Of a DNA stretch of 32,238 nt, positions 1-8,208 are shown piece by piece. Position numbers and translations under genes: made by a program. The notes under the pieces are model-generated. The model was not told the DNA's origin. It saw only the letters and a program-made list of their open reading frames with translations, and did no database searches. The stretch comes from Caryophanon sp. (GTDB taxonomy: Bacteria > Bacillota > Bacilli > Bacillales_A > Planococcaceae). Location of the stretch: contig JAHAYH010000116.1 in the NCBI GenBank assembly GCA_018384745.1, positions 1-32,238 of the forward strand. Reading direction: 5' to 3'. Each line of letters opens with the position of its first letter. Positions within the stretch are counted from its first letter, which is position 1.

Positions 1-38
1 GGAGCTAGTTGAAACAAAAATCTGTTCCAACTAGCTCC
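1..38 (-). terminator. Stem-loop downstream of the oligopeptide-binding protein gene
   Basis: An 11-bp perfect inverted repeat (1-11 with 28-38), extended by three pairs after one mismatch, lies about 64 bp beyond the stop codon of the transporter lipoprotein gene. It is probably the operon's intrinsic terminator, but the T-run on the minus strand would fall outside the window. It could instead serve a convergent gene to the left. Confidence 0.55.
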
Positions 39-101
39 TTTATAAATTATAAGGACTTTTTCAGTGCCCTCGCAGGGAGCATAGGTGTTTTTTCGTGCCA
101 A

Positions 102-1919
102 TTATTTAATTGGTTCTTCAGCTGTTAACTCTAAATCTTCTAAACCTAAATCAGTTGTGTAGTCGATTGAGAAGTTTTTCACACGTTTGTTCACTGGTGT
201 TAACTCTAAGCGGTTCACCATTGGAATTACCGGTGCTTCTTCAGCCATTAATTCTTCCCAAGCGTTTAATTTTTCTGCACGGAAGTCTGCATCAAATGCT
301 TCTGGAGAGTCGATTGCTACAAGTAGCTCTTGAGACTCGTCAGTTGCGTAACGAGAGAAGTTGAATTGCGCGTCTTTAGAGTATGTGCCCATTGGTGATG
401 GGTTTGTACCTGTACCCCACGCACCCATGAAGATGTCGATTTCTGGATCATCGGCTTGTACTTTATCGTAGAACGCGTTGAACTCGATTGAACGACCAGT
501 AGTTAACGTTACGTTTAAGCCTACATCCGCCCAGTTTTGTAACCAGTATTGTGTAATTTGCTCAGCGATATCGTCACCAGCCATTGTTGCTAACTTAATT
601 TCAAACGGATTTCCGTCTTTATCTTCACGGATTCCATCGCCATCTGTATCAACATAACCAGCTGCGTCTAATAATTCGATCGCTTTATCTGGGTCATATG
701 TGAAGCCAGGTAAGTCTGGGTTGTAGTATGACTTGAATACTGGTGGGATGAATGAGTTTGCACGAGAACGTAAGCCGTAGTAGTAAACATCTGATACTTC
801 TTCAATGTTTAATGCGTAACCCATTGCTTGACGTAATTGCTTGTCAGCCATTTTTGCGTTTGGATCCATTACTACTTCTTTCGCTGTTGTATCAAATTTA
901 CCTAATTTGAAACCTAAGTAAGAGTAGTAAAGCTCTTCACGTGCTAAAATTTCGATGTTTTCTAAGTTTTCGATTTGGTCATATTGTGTTGCACCGAAAC
1001 CGATTGCCATATCGTACTCACCGTTTTGTAACGCTACTGCTGCAGAAGATGAAGATACAACTTTCGCTACGATGCCATCGATTTTTGGTTCACCTTTCCA
1101 GTAGTGTTCGTTTTTCACGTACTCTACAGATTCACCAGGAACGATTTTGTTAATTTTGAAAGGACCTAATGTTACAGGGTTTACACGAACTGCATCGTTT
1201 TCAACTAGCTCTGCAACTGGAATATCTTTAATGATGTGTGAAGGCTCTGCGTAACCCCAAATACCAGCACCGATTGATGCGATCGCAGGAGAAACTTCCT
1301 TCACTTCAATTGTCATTGTTGTTTCGTCAACTTTTTTAATACCTGAAATTGTTTCAGCTTTACCGTCGTGATACTCTTCCGCACCTACGATGTTTTTGAA
1401 ATCTGCATCGTAACGTACACCAGTGTAATCAGCGTGACCGATAATTTCGTATGGTAAAATTAAGTCTTCAATTTTTAAAGGTTCACCGTCAGACCATTTT
1501 ACGCCTTCACGGATTTTAATTGTTACAACTTTTGCTTCCTCGTCTACAGACATTGACGCAATACCTTCGTCAGTTGCTAAGAAGTCACCATCTGTTTCAA
1601 AGATTGCATTTGTTGTGTATTCCATTAAGTCTGCATCGTAACCATCTTCATATAATGTCCATGAGAAGATCCCTTGGAATGGAGATTCTGCTACTAATGC
1701 AACTTTTAATGTACCGCCTTCGATTGCATCTTCAGAGTTTGTTGTGTCAGTACCTAAGTTTGCACCTACATTCGTGCCTTCTTCAGCACCCTCTTCTGTT
1801 GTTGAACCTTCTTCGTTCGTTGAAGTGTCTTTTTCTTCTTCATCACCACAAGCTGCTAATACTAACATTGAAGATAGCGCAAGTGAAGAAGCTACTGCCC
1901 ATTTCTTTTTCGTCATCAT
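102..1919 (-). CDS. Oligopeptide ABC transporter substrate-binding lipoprotein (OppA/AppA type)
   Basis: This 605-residue protein is the extracellular peptide receptor of the import system encoded just upstream. A lipoprotein signal runs over residues 1-24, with a KKK n-region and lipobox LAAC, so Cys24 would be lipidated and hold the protein on the outer face of the membrane. An acidic Glu/Thr-rich linker (about 25-65) precedes an SBP_bac_5 fold. A short Asp-rich DTDGDGIRED loop near 424-433 resembles the calcium-binding loops seen in some peptide-binding proteins. The start is chosen from GGGAGG eight bases before ATG; a second ATG follows immediately. It is the last gene of the D-F-B-C-A operon, 239 bp behind oppC, and probably also has its own promoter. 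Whether the substrate is a di-, tri- or longer peptide cannot be read from the sequence. Confidence 0.9.
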   Translation of the reverse strand: MMTKKKWAVASSLALSSMLVLAACGDEEEKDTSTNEEGSTTEEGAEEGTNVGANLGTDTTNSEDAIEGGTLKVALVAESPFQGIFSWTLYEDGYDADLMEYTTNAIFETDGDFLATDEGIASMSVDEEAKVVTIKIREGVKWSDGEPLKIEDLILPYEIIGHADYTGVRYDADFKNIVGAEEYHDGKAETISGIKKVDETTMTIEVKEVSPAIASIGAGIWGYAEPSHIIKDIPVAELVENDAVRVNPVTLGPFKINKIVPGESVEYVKNEHYWKGEPKIDGIVAKVVSSSSAAVALQNGEYDMAIGFGATQYDQIENLENIEILAREELYYSYLGFKLGKFDTTAKEVVMDPNAKMADKQLRQAMGYALNIEEVSDVYYYGLRSRANSFIPPVFKSYYNPDLPGFTYDPDKAIELLDAAGYVDTDGDGIREDKDGNPFEIKLATMAGDDIAEQITQYWLQNWADVGLNVTLTTGRSIEFNAFYDKVQADDPEIDIFMGAWGTGTNPSPMGTYSKDAQFNFSRYATDESQELLVAIDSPEAFDADFRAEKLNAWEELMAEEAPVIPMVNRLELTPVNKRVKNFSIDYTTDLGLEDLELTAEEPIK

Positions 1920-1976
1920 ATGTTTTTCCTCCCTTTTTGAATACCTATGTGTTTGGACGTTTCATCCGATTAGCTC

Positions 1977-2005
1977 ATTATATATACTCAGCATAATCTA
2001 CAAAG
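1977..2005 (-). promoter_or_regulatory. Candidate internal promoter for the binding-protein gene
   Basis: A TATAAT hexamer on the minus strand (1977-1982) lies about 58 bases before the lipoprotein ATG. The -35 match (2000-2005, CTTTGT) is poor. A second TATAAT at 2127-2132 with a GTTACA-like -35 is an alternative. Extra transcription of the binding protein would fit the usual excess of receptor over membrane subunits, but this is inference. Confidence 0.3.
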
Positions 2006-2044
2006 TATTTCGTGACACTAAGTAATTATGATAGTACCAAAGAA

Positions 2045-2144
2045 ATTGCTATACCGCTACATTTTTTTACAAATAGCAATATATGAAATGTTCTGTAATT
2101 TTAGATTAAATGTCTTATACGAGAATATTATACCCCCGTATAAG
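2045..2144 (-). promoter_or_regulatory. Two stem-loops in the oppC-oppA gap
   Basis: Two inverted repeats with 8-bp stems are visible: 2114-2121 with 2137-2144, which begins 14 bases after the oppC stop, and 2045-2052 with 2073-2080. Neither is followed by a good T-run, so they look more like mRNA 3'-end protectors, processing sites or a partial attenuator than full terminators. Confidence 0.35.
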
Positions 2145-2158
2145 AACATTGTAACATA

Positions 2159-3064
2159 TTACCCTAATCGTTGTTTAGCATCTGCTGAACGACGTAATGC
2201 TTGTCCAACGTAGTTGATGCCTAACATTAATAATAAAATTAATAATGAAGCTGGTAACCATACCCACCATTTGCTTGATAACACAAGCGGGTTATTGGCA
2301 TAACTTACAAGCGTACCAAGCGATGGCTTCGTCGGTGGTAAACCGAAACCTAAGTAAGAAAGACCTGTTTCAATACCTACATTACCCGCAAAGTTTAATG
2401 TTAACTCTACAATAATGATCGAACTTAAGTTTGGCATAATTTTCCCAAAAATAATTTTAAAGTCGCTTGTCCCTAACGTTTTCGATGCGTTTACGTAGTC
2501 ACGCTTACTTTCAGAAAGTGCTTTTGAACGAACGAGACGCGCTGTTCCCGTCCATAAGAATAAACTCATAATTAAAATGAAGATCGGTATCGTATATTTC
2601 GGAACGATTGTTACGAATACGATGATGATCATTAATTGTGGAATTGTGATGAAGAAATCGATAATACGCATGAACATGTTATCGATGAACCCACCGTAGT
2701 AACCACATAATAAGCCGATCACAACGCCTGTTATACCTGTAATTAATGTAATGGCAATCGCGATCGCAATCGAGTTACGTGCTCCGATAATTAACTGCCC
2801 TAAAATATCTCGACCACCTTGGTCAGCACCTAGCCAGAATTTCTCACCAGGCTCCGCGAACTTTTCACGTAAACTTACGCGCATCAGTTCTTGTTGGTCA
2901 ATAAACATTGCCCAAACGAAAATTGTTACGATGGCAACAACAAGCGCGATTAATGAAAATAGCGCTACTTTATCTTTTTTAAACTCTCGAATAATAACCT
3001 GCATACCTGTAGGCGGAGAGCTTACTACTTCTTCTTTTTGTTCTTTTTTGTCTAATTGAGCCAC
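2159..3064 (-). CDS. Oligopeptide ABC transporter permease (OppC/AppC type)
   Basis: This is the second membrane subunit of the peptide importer, about 301 residues. A Lys/Glu-rich cytoplasmic N-terminus precedes a first membrane helix. Next is an extracellular segment with WLGADQGGRD, typical of OppC-type proteins, and then five more helices. The cytoplasmic coupling loop with the EAA-like motif (YVNASKTLG...GKIMPN) docks with the ATPases. I place the start at GTG 3062-3064, because GAGGTG lies six bases upstream. A GTG three codons earlier (3071-3073) is also in frame but sits only two bases from the GGAG core. The oppB stop is about 35 bp upstream, so the genes are in one operon. Confidence 0.9.
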   Translation of the reverse strand: MAQLDKKEQKEEVVSSPPTGMQVIIREFKKDKVALFSLIALVVAIVTIFVWAMFIDQQELMRVSLREKFAEPGEKFWLGADQGGRDILGQLIIGARNSIAIAIAITLITGITGVVIGLLCGYYGGFIDNMFMRIIDFFITIPQLMIIIVFVTIVPKYTIPIFILIMSLFLWTGTARLVRSKALSESKRDYVNASKTLGTSDFKIIFGKIMPNLSSIIIVELTLNFAGNVGIETGLSYLGFGLPPTKPSLGTLVSYANNPLVLSSKWWVWLPASLLILLLMLGINYVGQALRRSADAKQRLG

Positions 3065-3098
3065 TTTTTTCACCTCTCCTTAACTTTTTTAGTATGGC

Positions 3099-4061
3099 CT
3101 ATTCAATCCTAATACGTGGGTCAACGATACTCATAATAATATCGGATAATAGACTACCTAATAATGTTAAGAAGCCGAATAGCATTACTAATGCTGTAAT
3201 GACAGAATAGTCACGTGAACCAATTGATGAAATGAATAATTGTCCCATACCTGGGAAGCTGAAAATTGTTTCGATGAAAATTGAACCACCTAATAAACCA
3301 GTGATTGTGAAACCTAAAAACGCAGCGATCGGTAACAGTGAGTTACGGAAGATGTGACGCGTATACACTTTACGCATCGGAATCCCTTTACTCCGCGCTG
3401 TACGAACATAATCTTGTGATTTTGCATCGATGATTTCTGAACGTAAAAATTGAATGATGGATGTTGTTCCTAATACCGCATATGTGATGGCTGGTAACAA
3501 CATGTGATACATCTTACTCCAAATGTAACCAAACGTACCTGGTTCATACTTCACGTCTACTGAACCACCTGTTGGGAACCAGTTCAGCTTGTAACCGAAG
3601 AAGTATAGGAATACTAACGCTAACACGAATGTTGGAATCGCGTATGTGATAAAGCTGTAAAGAATGATTGTTTTATCTAATGCTGTATTGCTGTAGCGAC
3701 CTGCTAATACGCCAAGTGGAATCGCAATAATATACAGTAAAATAACCGAAATAAGTGATAACCAGAACGTATTTAACGCACGCTCACCAATTAGTTTTGA
3801 TACTTCCATTTTATACGTATATGATTTCCCGAAATCGCCTTGGAGCGCATTGCCAATCCATCGTCCGTATTGTTCGTACCATGGATCGTTTAACCCTGCT
3901 TTTTCACGTAATTCTTCAATACGTGCTGGGTCTGTATCTGGCGTAATTGAACCTGTGAACGGGTCACCTGGCATGAACTGTGCCATAACGAAAATTAATA
4001 AGCTCAGCACGAAAAGCTGCGGGATCATTACTAGAAATCGGCGTAATATCGTTTTCCACAT
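3099..4061 (-). CDS. Oligopeptide ABC transporter permease (OppB/AppB type)
   Basis: This 320-residue protein is the first membrane subunit of the importer and forms the translocation path with the OppC-type partner. It has six predicted membrane helices. The N-terminal segment with QFMPGDPF is typical of the OppB/DppB family. The coupling-helix motif DYVRTARSKG...HIFRNSLLP is in the cytoplasmic loop between late helices. The ATG is preceded by AAAGGAG at ten bases, and the gene starts two bases after the oppF stop, so translation is probably coupled. The length is normal for the family. Confidence 0.92.
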   Translation of the reverse strand: MWKTILRRFLVMIPQLFVLSLLIFVMAQFMPGDPFTGSITPDTDPARIEELREKAGLNDPWYEQYGRWIGNALQGDFGKSYTYKMEVSKLIGERALNTFWLSLISVILLYIIAIPLGVLAGRYSNTALDKTIILYSFITYAIPTFVLALVFLYFFGYKLNWFPTGGSVDVKYEPGTFGYIWSKMYHMLLPAITYAVLGTTSIIQFLRSEIIDAKSQDYVRTARSKGIPMRKVYTRHIFRNSLLPIAAFLGFTITGLLGGSIFIETIFSFPGMGQLFISSIGSRDYSVITALVMLFGFLTLLGSLLSDIIMSIVDPRIRIE

Positions 4062-4063
4062 AA

Positions 4064-5011
4064 TTAAAACGCTCCTTTCGCTTTTGCGGCTACTAAATGT
4101 CCTGCAGAACCTTCGACTGGTACTAAGTCATACACACGACCGTTTTCATCGAAGTAGTTTTTATGCTCTGCTTGATAGTGCTTCTCTACTTCAATACGCG
4201 CACGCTTACGTTCAGCACGACCAATTGGATTGACATCTGGAATGGCTGATAATAAACGCTTCGTATAAATGTGTTGCGGATTTTTGTAAATATCTTCTTT
4301 TGAGCCCGATTCTACAAATCGACCACGATACATAATGGAAATGTGGTCACACATATGTTTGACAACCCCTAAGTCATGCGAAATGAATAGGTAACTTAAG
4401 CCGTATTCATTTTGAATATCCTTCATGAAGTTTAACACTTGTGCTTGTACCGATAAATCAAGCGCTGATACCGGCTCATCGGCAATGATTAGCTTCGGGT
4501 TTGTCGCGATGGCACGCGCAATCCCTAAACGCTGCTTTTGTCCACCTGAGAATTCGTGCGGATATTTTAGTTTCGCATCTTCTGGCATACCGACAATTGC
4601 AAGCAGTTCACTAATTTTCTTTTCTTCCTCTGCAGGCGTTAAGCTTAAGAAGTTGCGAATTGGCTCTTGTAAAATTTCTTTTACGCGCTTACGCGGGTTT
4701 AAGCTTGAGTTTGAATCTTGGAAGATCATTTGAATTTCACGGTTGTAGCTTGAACGACGATCACGACGTTTATTCGTTACGTTTTCACCTTCATAGAAGA
4801 TGTTACCGCTTGAAATCTTTTCTAAACCGATAATTGATTTTCCTGTCGTTGATTTCCCACAGCCTGACTCCCCAACTAAGCCGTACGCTTTTCCGCGCTC
4901 GAACTCCATTGAAATGCCATCTACTGCGTAGACGTTATCAACAACTGTGTTAAAGAAGCCACCGCGAATTGGGTAGTGCACTTTTAAATCTTTAATTTGC
5001 ATAAAGCTCAT
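4064..5011 (-). CDS. Oligopeptide ABC transporter ATP-binding protein (OppF type)
   Basis: This 315-residue cytoplasmic ATPase is one of two that drive peptide import. Walker A GESGCGKST is at 47-55, the Q-loop is in IFQD near 96-99, the signature FSGGQKQR at 154-161 and Walker B LIIADEP at 174-180, followed by the H-loop in ISHDLG. The C-terminal extension carries the oligopeptide-transporter motif (NPQHIYTKRLLSAIPDVNP), which places it in the OppF/DppF class and not among general ABC ATPases. The start codon overlaps the oppD stop by one base (TAATG), with a G-rich ribosome site about eight bases upstream, a sign of coupled translation. Confidence 0.92.
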   Translation of the reverse strand: MSFMQIKDLKVHYPIRGGFFNTVVDNVYAVDGISMEFERGKAYGLVGESGCGKSTTGKSIIGLEKISSGNIFYEGENVTNKRRDRRSSYNREIQMIFQDSNSSLNPRKRVKEILQEPIRNFLSLTPAEEEKKISELLAIVGMPEDAKLKYPHEFSGGQKQRLGIARAIATNPKLIIADEPVSALDLSVQAQVLNFMKDIQNEYGLSYLFISHDLGVVKHMCDHISIMYRGRFVESGSKEDIYKNPQHIYTKRLLSAIPDVNPIGRAERKRARIEVEKHYQAEHKNYFDENGRVYDLVPVEGSAGHLVAAKAKGAF

Positions 5012-6018
5012 TATGCGTTACCCCCTTCAAAGTTAAAGTTTTGCCAGCACGTACAACGCACTAAATGCCCTGGCGCTACTTCATGTAACGTCGGTGTTGC
5101 TTCATGCTCCGATGCTTTCACCCACGGTACACGTGCGGCGAATCGACAGCCTTCACGTGGCAGCTTCATTAGCGATGGCACGATGCCTTGAATAACGTTT
5201 AAACGCTCGCCTTCTGCTGCACCCATTTGTGGGATTGAGTTAAATAATGAACGTGTATATGGATGTTTCGGATTTGTGAATAATTCCTCGACGTCCGCAA
5301 TTTCAACGATTTGGCCCGCATACATAACTGCCACTCGGTCTGCTACTTCTGCAACAACGCCTAAATCATGTGTAATTAAAATAATACCTGCTTCCGTTTC
5401 TGCTTGCAGGTCGATCAGTAAGTCTAAAATTTGTGCTTGAATCGTTACATCAAGTGCCGTTGTTGGCTCATCGGCAATGATGACTCTTGGCTTACAAGCA
5501 ATCGCAATGGCGATGATGACACGCTGACGCATACCACCTGATAATTGGTGTGGGAATTGCTTCGCCACTCGTGGAGGATTTGGAATACCTACTTGCCCTA
5601 AAAGCTCCAATACGCGTGCTTGACGCTCTGCTTTTGACATTTTCGTATGATAAATTAATCCTTCTTCGATTTGTTCACCAATACGCATAAGTGGATTTAA
5701 CGCTGATAGTGGATCTTGGAAAATCATGCCGATTTCTTCGCCACGCACTGTGTTAAACTCGTCCTCAGTCATTTTTGCTAAGTTTTTACCTTGATATAAA
5801 ATTTCTCCTAGTACACGTGTTTTATTGTGGTCGTGTAAGCCCATAATCGACGTGGCTAATGTACTTTTCCCACAGCCTGATTCGCCAACAATTGCAAGGA
5901 TTTCATTTTTTTTCAGCGTAAGTGATACACCGTCTACTGCATCAAAATACGTATCTTTAATTCGAAAACCTGTGTGTAAATCGTTAATCGTTAATAGTTC
6001 TTCATTCGTCGTTTTCAA
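5011..6018 (-). CDS. Oligopeptide ABC transporter ATP-binding protein (OppD type)
   Basis: This is the first gene of the transporter operon and encodes the second ATPase, 335 residues from the chosen start. Walker A GESGCGKST is at 45-53, the Q-loop at Gln101, the signature LSGGMRQR at 159-166 and Walker B VIIADEP at 179-185. The C-terminal oligopeptide motif is also present (NPKHPYTRSLFNSIPQMG), followed by a Cys-containing tail (GCRFAARV...CTCW) typical of OppD/DppD proteins. I choose TTG at 6016-6018, because AAAGGAG lies seven bases upstream. An in-frame TTG at 6037-6039 would overlap that ribosome site and is unlikely. ATPase genes leading the operon recall the Bacillus app arrangement rather than opp, but the name cannot be settled here. 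Confidence 0.92.
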   Translation of the reverse strand: MKTTNEELLTINDLHTGFRIKDTYFDAVDGVSLTLKKNEILAIVGESGCGKSTLATSIMGLHDHNKTRVLGEILYQGKNLAKMTEDEFNTVRGEEIGMIFQDPLSALNPLMRIGEQIEEGLIYHTKMSKAERQARVLELLGQVGIPNPPRVAKQFPHQLSGGMRQRVIIAIAIACKPRVIIADEPTTALDVTIQAQILDLLIDLQAETEAGIILITHDLGVVAEVADRVAVMYAGQIVEIADVEELFTNPKHPYTRSLFNSIPQMGAAEGERLNVIQGIVPSLMKLPREGCRFAARVPWVKASEHEATPTLHEVAPGHLVRCTCWQNFNFEGGNA

Positions 6019-6114
6019 ATTGTTGCTCCTTTCAAGCAAGCGGTATGAGAATATTGTGACAATTAAGGTTATAAAAAAATTGCCGTTCTTCGTTCCGCGC
6101 CAATCCGCTTCCTA

Positions 6115-6129
6115 AATTTTCAGTCAATT
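6115..6129. promoter_or_regulatory. CodY-box candidate in the opp operon leader
   Basis: The 15-mer AATTTTCAGTCAATT matches the established CodY consensus AATTTTCWGAAAATT at 13 of 15 positions. It lies roughly 22-36 bases downstream of the predicted transcription start of the peptide transporter operon, where a bound repressor would block elongation. Control of peptide import by CodY is well known in low-GC Gram-positives; binding at this site is inference. Confidence 0.6.
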
Positions 6130-6157
6130 GCACGTAATAAAAAACACACTGTGACAC

Positions 6158-6187
6158 ATTATACCTTTGATAGAACAAATGCGTCAA
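6158..6187 (-). promoter_or_regulatory. Sigma-A-type promoter of the opp operon
   Basis: The minus strand shows TTGACG (6182-6187), an 18-bp spacer and a perfect TATAAT (6158-6163). Transcription would begin near 6151, giving a leader of about 130 bases before the oppD TTG start. Confidence 0.7.
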
Positions 6188-6569
6188 CTATAGATGTATG
6201 AATTATTCTAACATAATGACATTTTAGTATTTTCTATTACATTTGACAACTGTTTTTTATCATTTCAACGCTTTAAACCGTTAAACAAACACAGTATTTA
6301 CTGAATATACTGATTAGTAAAATAACTAAAGGTATAGTAAAATTTTGCATAATATATTGGTTTTGTATAATATTTTTGTGCAACTATTCAATTAATAAAG
6401 CGCTATCATTTCCTAGAGCGACAAGATGTTCGTTGTCAGAGGACTAGCCAAACACCCTTTTTGTAATATATAAAAAAGACCTACGTGTACAGATGTATAT
6501 ATCACCCATTAAACCTTTTTTTACCATAAAACAAACCGATGTTCACGTTAAAAATTTTTTTATTTTTCA
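6188..6569. other. Gene-free AT-rich interval
   Basis: I find no convincing coding frame or ribosome binding site on either strand here. Visible structure includes an inverted repeat CAGTAT/ATACTG (6292-6312) around a weak CodY-like 15-mer (6295-6309, 11 of 15). There is also a near-direct repeat of TTTTG(C/T)ATAATAT (around 6343 and 6361) and a short hairpin GACAA/TTGTC (6420-6437). None matches a riboswitch that I recognise. Confidence 0.5.
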
Positions 6570-6610
6570 TAAAAAAAGCTATGAACCATCCTTTTTACAT
6601 GTTCATAGCT
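6570..6610 (-). terminator. Intrinsic terminator of the GH13-like gene
   Basis: A perfect 10-bp stem AGCTATGAAC/GTTCATAGCT (6577-6586 with 6601-6610) has a 14-base loop. On the minus strand it is followed by seven T residues (6570-6576). It starts six bases past the stop codon of the upstream gene. Confidence 0.85.
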
Positions 6611-6616
6611 GTTCGT

Positions 6617-8047
6617 TTATGCGGTTTTAGGTCGTTTTGCTCGACGGATCAGCAACCAAATAAAACTAATAAAAATCACATACACAAAAGCCATTACCCC
6701 CATGTATGTATAGTTAAACCCTTTTGCTTCTTTCGCTTGGTATAGCTCAACAATTTCGCGATCGACGACGATGTTGTACTCTCCATTTTCATCGACACGT
6801 ACAATGTCTTTTTCAAACAAACCGCTTAGTTCTATATTACTAGTCAATATGTCGCTCGGCAAACGAATTTGTTGCGTCTGCGCGGTATTGTTCACCGCAA
6901 CAATCCATGTCTCTTCCTCATTGCTGCGTGAGAAGACAAAAAACCCTTCATCTTCATGTAAAAGCTTAAAATCGCCTGTTCGTAAAGCTGCGGAGCGATT
7001 ACGTACCGATTGCACATCTTGAATATACGTAATGATTTCTTCGTCAACTTTGAAATTTTGAATTTGATGGGACGTGCTTGGGTCTGCACCGTTCATCGAA
7101 ATTTCCGTTCCGTACGTCATGACCGGTACAACAGGTAATGTCAACATTGCCCCCATCGCCACTTTAATGCGCGTCGGTGGAAAGACATTTTTCTCTGCTG
7201 CTTTATACGTTAGGCGCGGCGTTTCAAGTGTATCGACAGCAGCCATTTGCGGCGCCTCTTTCAGTAGCTGCGGCAAAGACGCCGTTGATTGTGACGTCTC
7301 TGTAAACATGTCGCTCCACTGTGTGACCGCTGCTGGTCGTAGCATCGCATCGACCTGTGCCGTTGTTTCACCATTGCTCACAATTTGCACACTCGGCGTC
7401 ACGCTTCGCAGCTCGGCAATGAGTGCATCGAGCCATGCAGTTGGCACGCCGTCAAGCTCCGTCAGACGAAGGCCACCAAATGCGTACGTTTGCTGAAACT
7501 GAACAATCGCTTGCTGCAGCGCTTCCTGAAATGCCTCATTCGTATAATCCCACGTGACCGTTTCCCCCTGGATTTGTCCCCATTCCGGGTGTTGTTTTAG
7601 CCATTCATGCGCACTGCTGACGTTATTGAAACGCACGTCAGCCATGACGCGAATTTGCTTTTCATGAAACACTTCGATCGCTCGCTTTAACTCTTCTTCC
7701 GTACCAAAGTGACGTTCAAGCGTCTCGTAAGAAGTTAACATCGCACCGTCGTATGTATGTGTCGCAAACACCGAGCCAATGGAAACGGTCGTAAAGCCGA
7801 GCTGTTCGATATAGCTCGCTTTTTCAGCAAGCCCTACAAAATCACCGCCGGCAAAACTTGCGGGGTCTTGCGTATTCACCGTAAAATCATTTGCGACGCT
7901 GCCGTTAAAATAACGATCTACGAGCACATCATAAATGCTTTCATCTTCAATGCTGCGCTCCTGTGCATATGTTACTTGCGCGGTGCAGCCGACGACACAA
8001 GCGAGCAGTGTCGCCATGACGCGCCGACGTATATTCCCGATCCCCAT
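6617..8047 (-). CDS. Membrane-anchored GH13 (alpha-amylase family) homologue with degenerate active site
   Basis: This 476-residue protein has a signal peptide (1-29, ending near TYAQ), a GH13-like barrel, a C-terminal beta domain and a C-terminal membrane helix (about 448-468) followed by a basic tail. It would therefore be held on the outer face of the membrane. Overall it resembles membrane-anchored alpha-amylases of bacilli. Most signature residues are changed. Region I reads DVRFNN (137-142) where the family has DVVFNH. Region II reads GLRLTEL with Thr196 in place of the nucleophile Asp. Region IV reads VDTLETPR, with Leu274-Glu275 in place of His-Asp. Only the region III Glu227 is kept. 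I infer loss of normal amylase activity and a possible binding or structural role. The ATG at 8045-8047 has AAAGGGG about nine bases upstream. A small membrane peptide gene precedes it by 54 bp. Confidence 0.8.
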   Translation of the reverse strand: MGIGNIRRRVMATLLACVVGCTAQVTYAQERSIEDESIYDVLVDRYFNGSVANDFTVNTQDPASFAGGDFVGLAEKASYIEQLGFTTVSIGSVFATHTYDGAMLTSYETLERHFGTEEELKRAIEVFHEKQIRVMADVRFNNVSSAHEWLKQHPEWGQIQGETVTWDYTNEAFQEALQQAIVQFQQTYAFGGLRLTELDGVPTAWLDALIAELRSVTPSVQIVSNGETTAQVDAMLRPAAVTQWSDMFTETSQSTASLPQLLKEAPQMAAVDTLETPRLTYKAAEKNVFPPTRIKVAMGAMLTLPVVPVMTYGTEISMNGADPSTSHQIQNFKVDEEIITYIQDVQSVRNRSAALRTGDFKLLHEDEGFFVFSRSNEEETWIVAVNNTAQTQQIRLPSDILTSNIELSGLFEKDIVRVDENGEYNIVVDREIVELYQAKEAKGFNYTYMGVMAFVYVIFISFIWLLIRRAKRPKTA

Positions 8048-8101
8048 TGTTCATATCCCCTTTATATGAAATTTAACGAGTTTCTACCATTAAAATGCAG
8101 C

Positions 8102-8197
8102 TTACGCGTTCTCCTTCTGAATACGCTTCATTTCTAACACTAAGATGAAGAAAAAAATGAGCAATCCACCGATGACAATTAACCACATTGTTTTCAT
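8102..8197 (-). CDS. Small single-span membrane peptide (31 codons)
   Basis: A short frame encodes a peptide starting MKTMWLIVIGG, with one hydrophobic helix (about residues 4-21) and a charged end EMKRIQKENA. A GGAAGGGG ribosome site lies directly before it; an internal ATG at 8186-8188 has the better spacing of about eight bases and would give 28 residues. It sits 54 bp upstream of the GH13-like gene on the same strand and starts just behind the yisL terminator. I do not recognise a family. The helix-plus-basic-tail form and the ribosome site support it, but without homologues a chance frame remains possible. Confidence 0.5.
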   Translation of the reverse strand: MKTMWLIVIGGLLIFFFILVLEMKRIQKENA

Positions 8198-8208
8198 CCC
8201 CTTCCATC

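Noticed and set aside
1520-1996. Plus-strand frame of 158 codons rich in Leu and His
   Set aside because: Antisense to the start of the peptide-binding lipoprotein; no ribosome site and unnatural composition.
6040-6160. Possible riboswitch or T-box in the opp leader
   Set aside because: The leader is only about 130 bases, and I see no T-box, specifier or riboswitch core; a CodY box explains it better.
6419-6432. LexA-like CGACAAGATGTTCG
   Set aside because: It scores 8 of 10 but lies in a gene-free region far from any repair gene promoter; such matches occur by chance.
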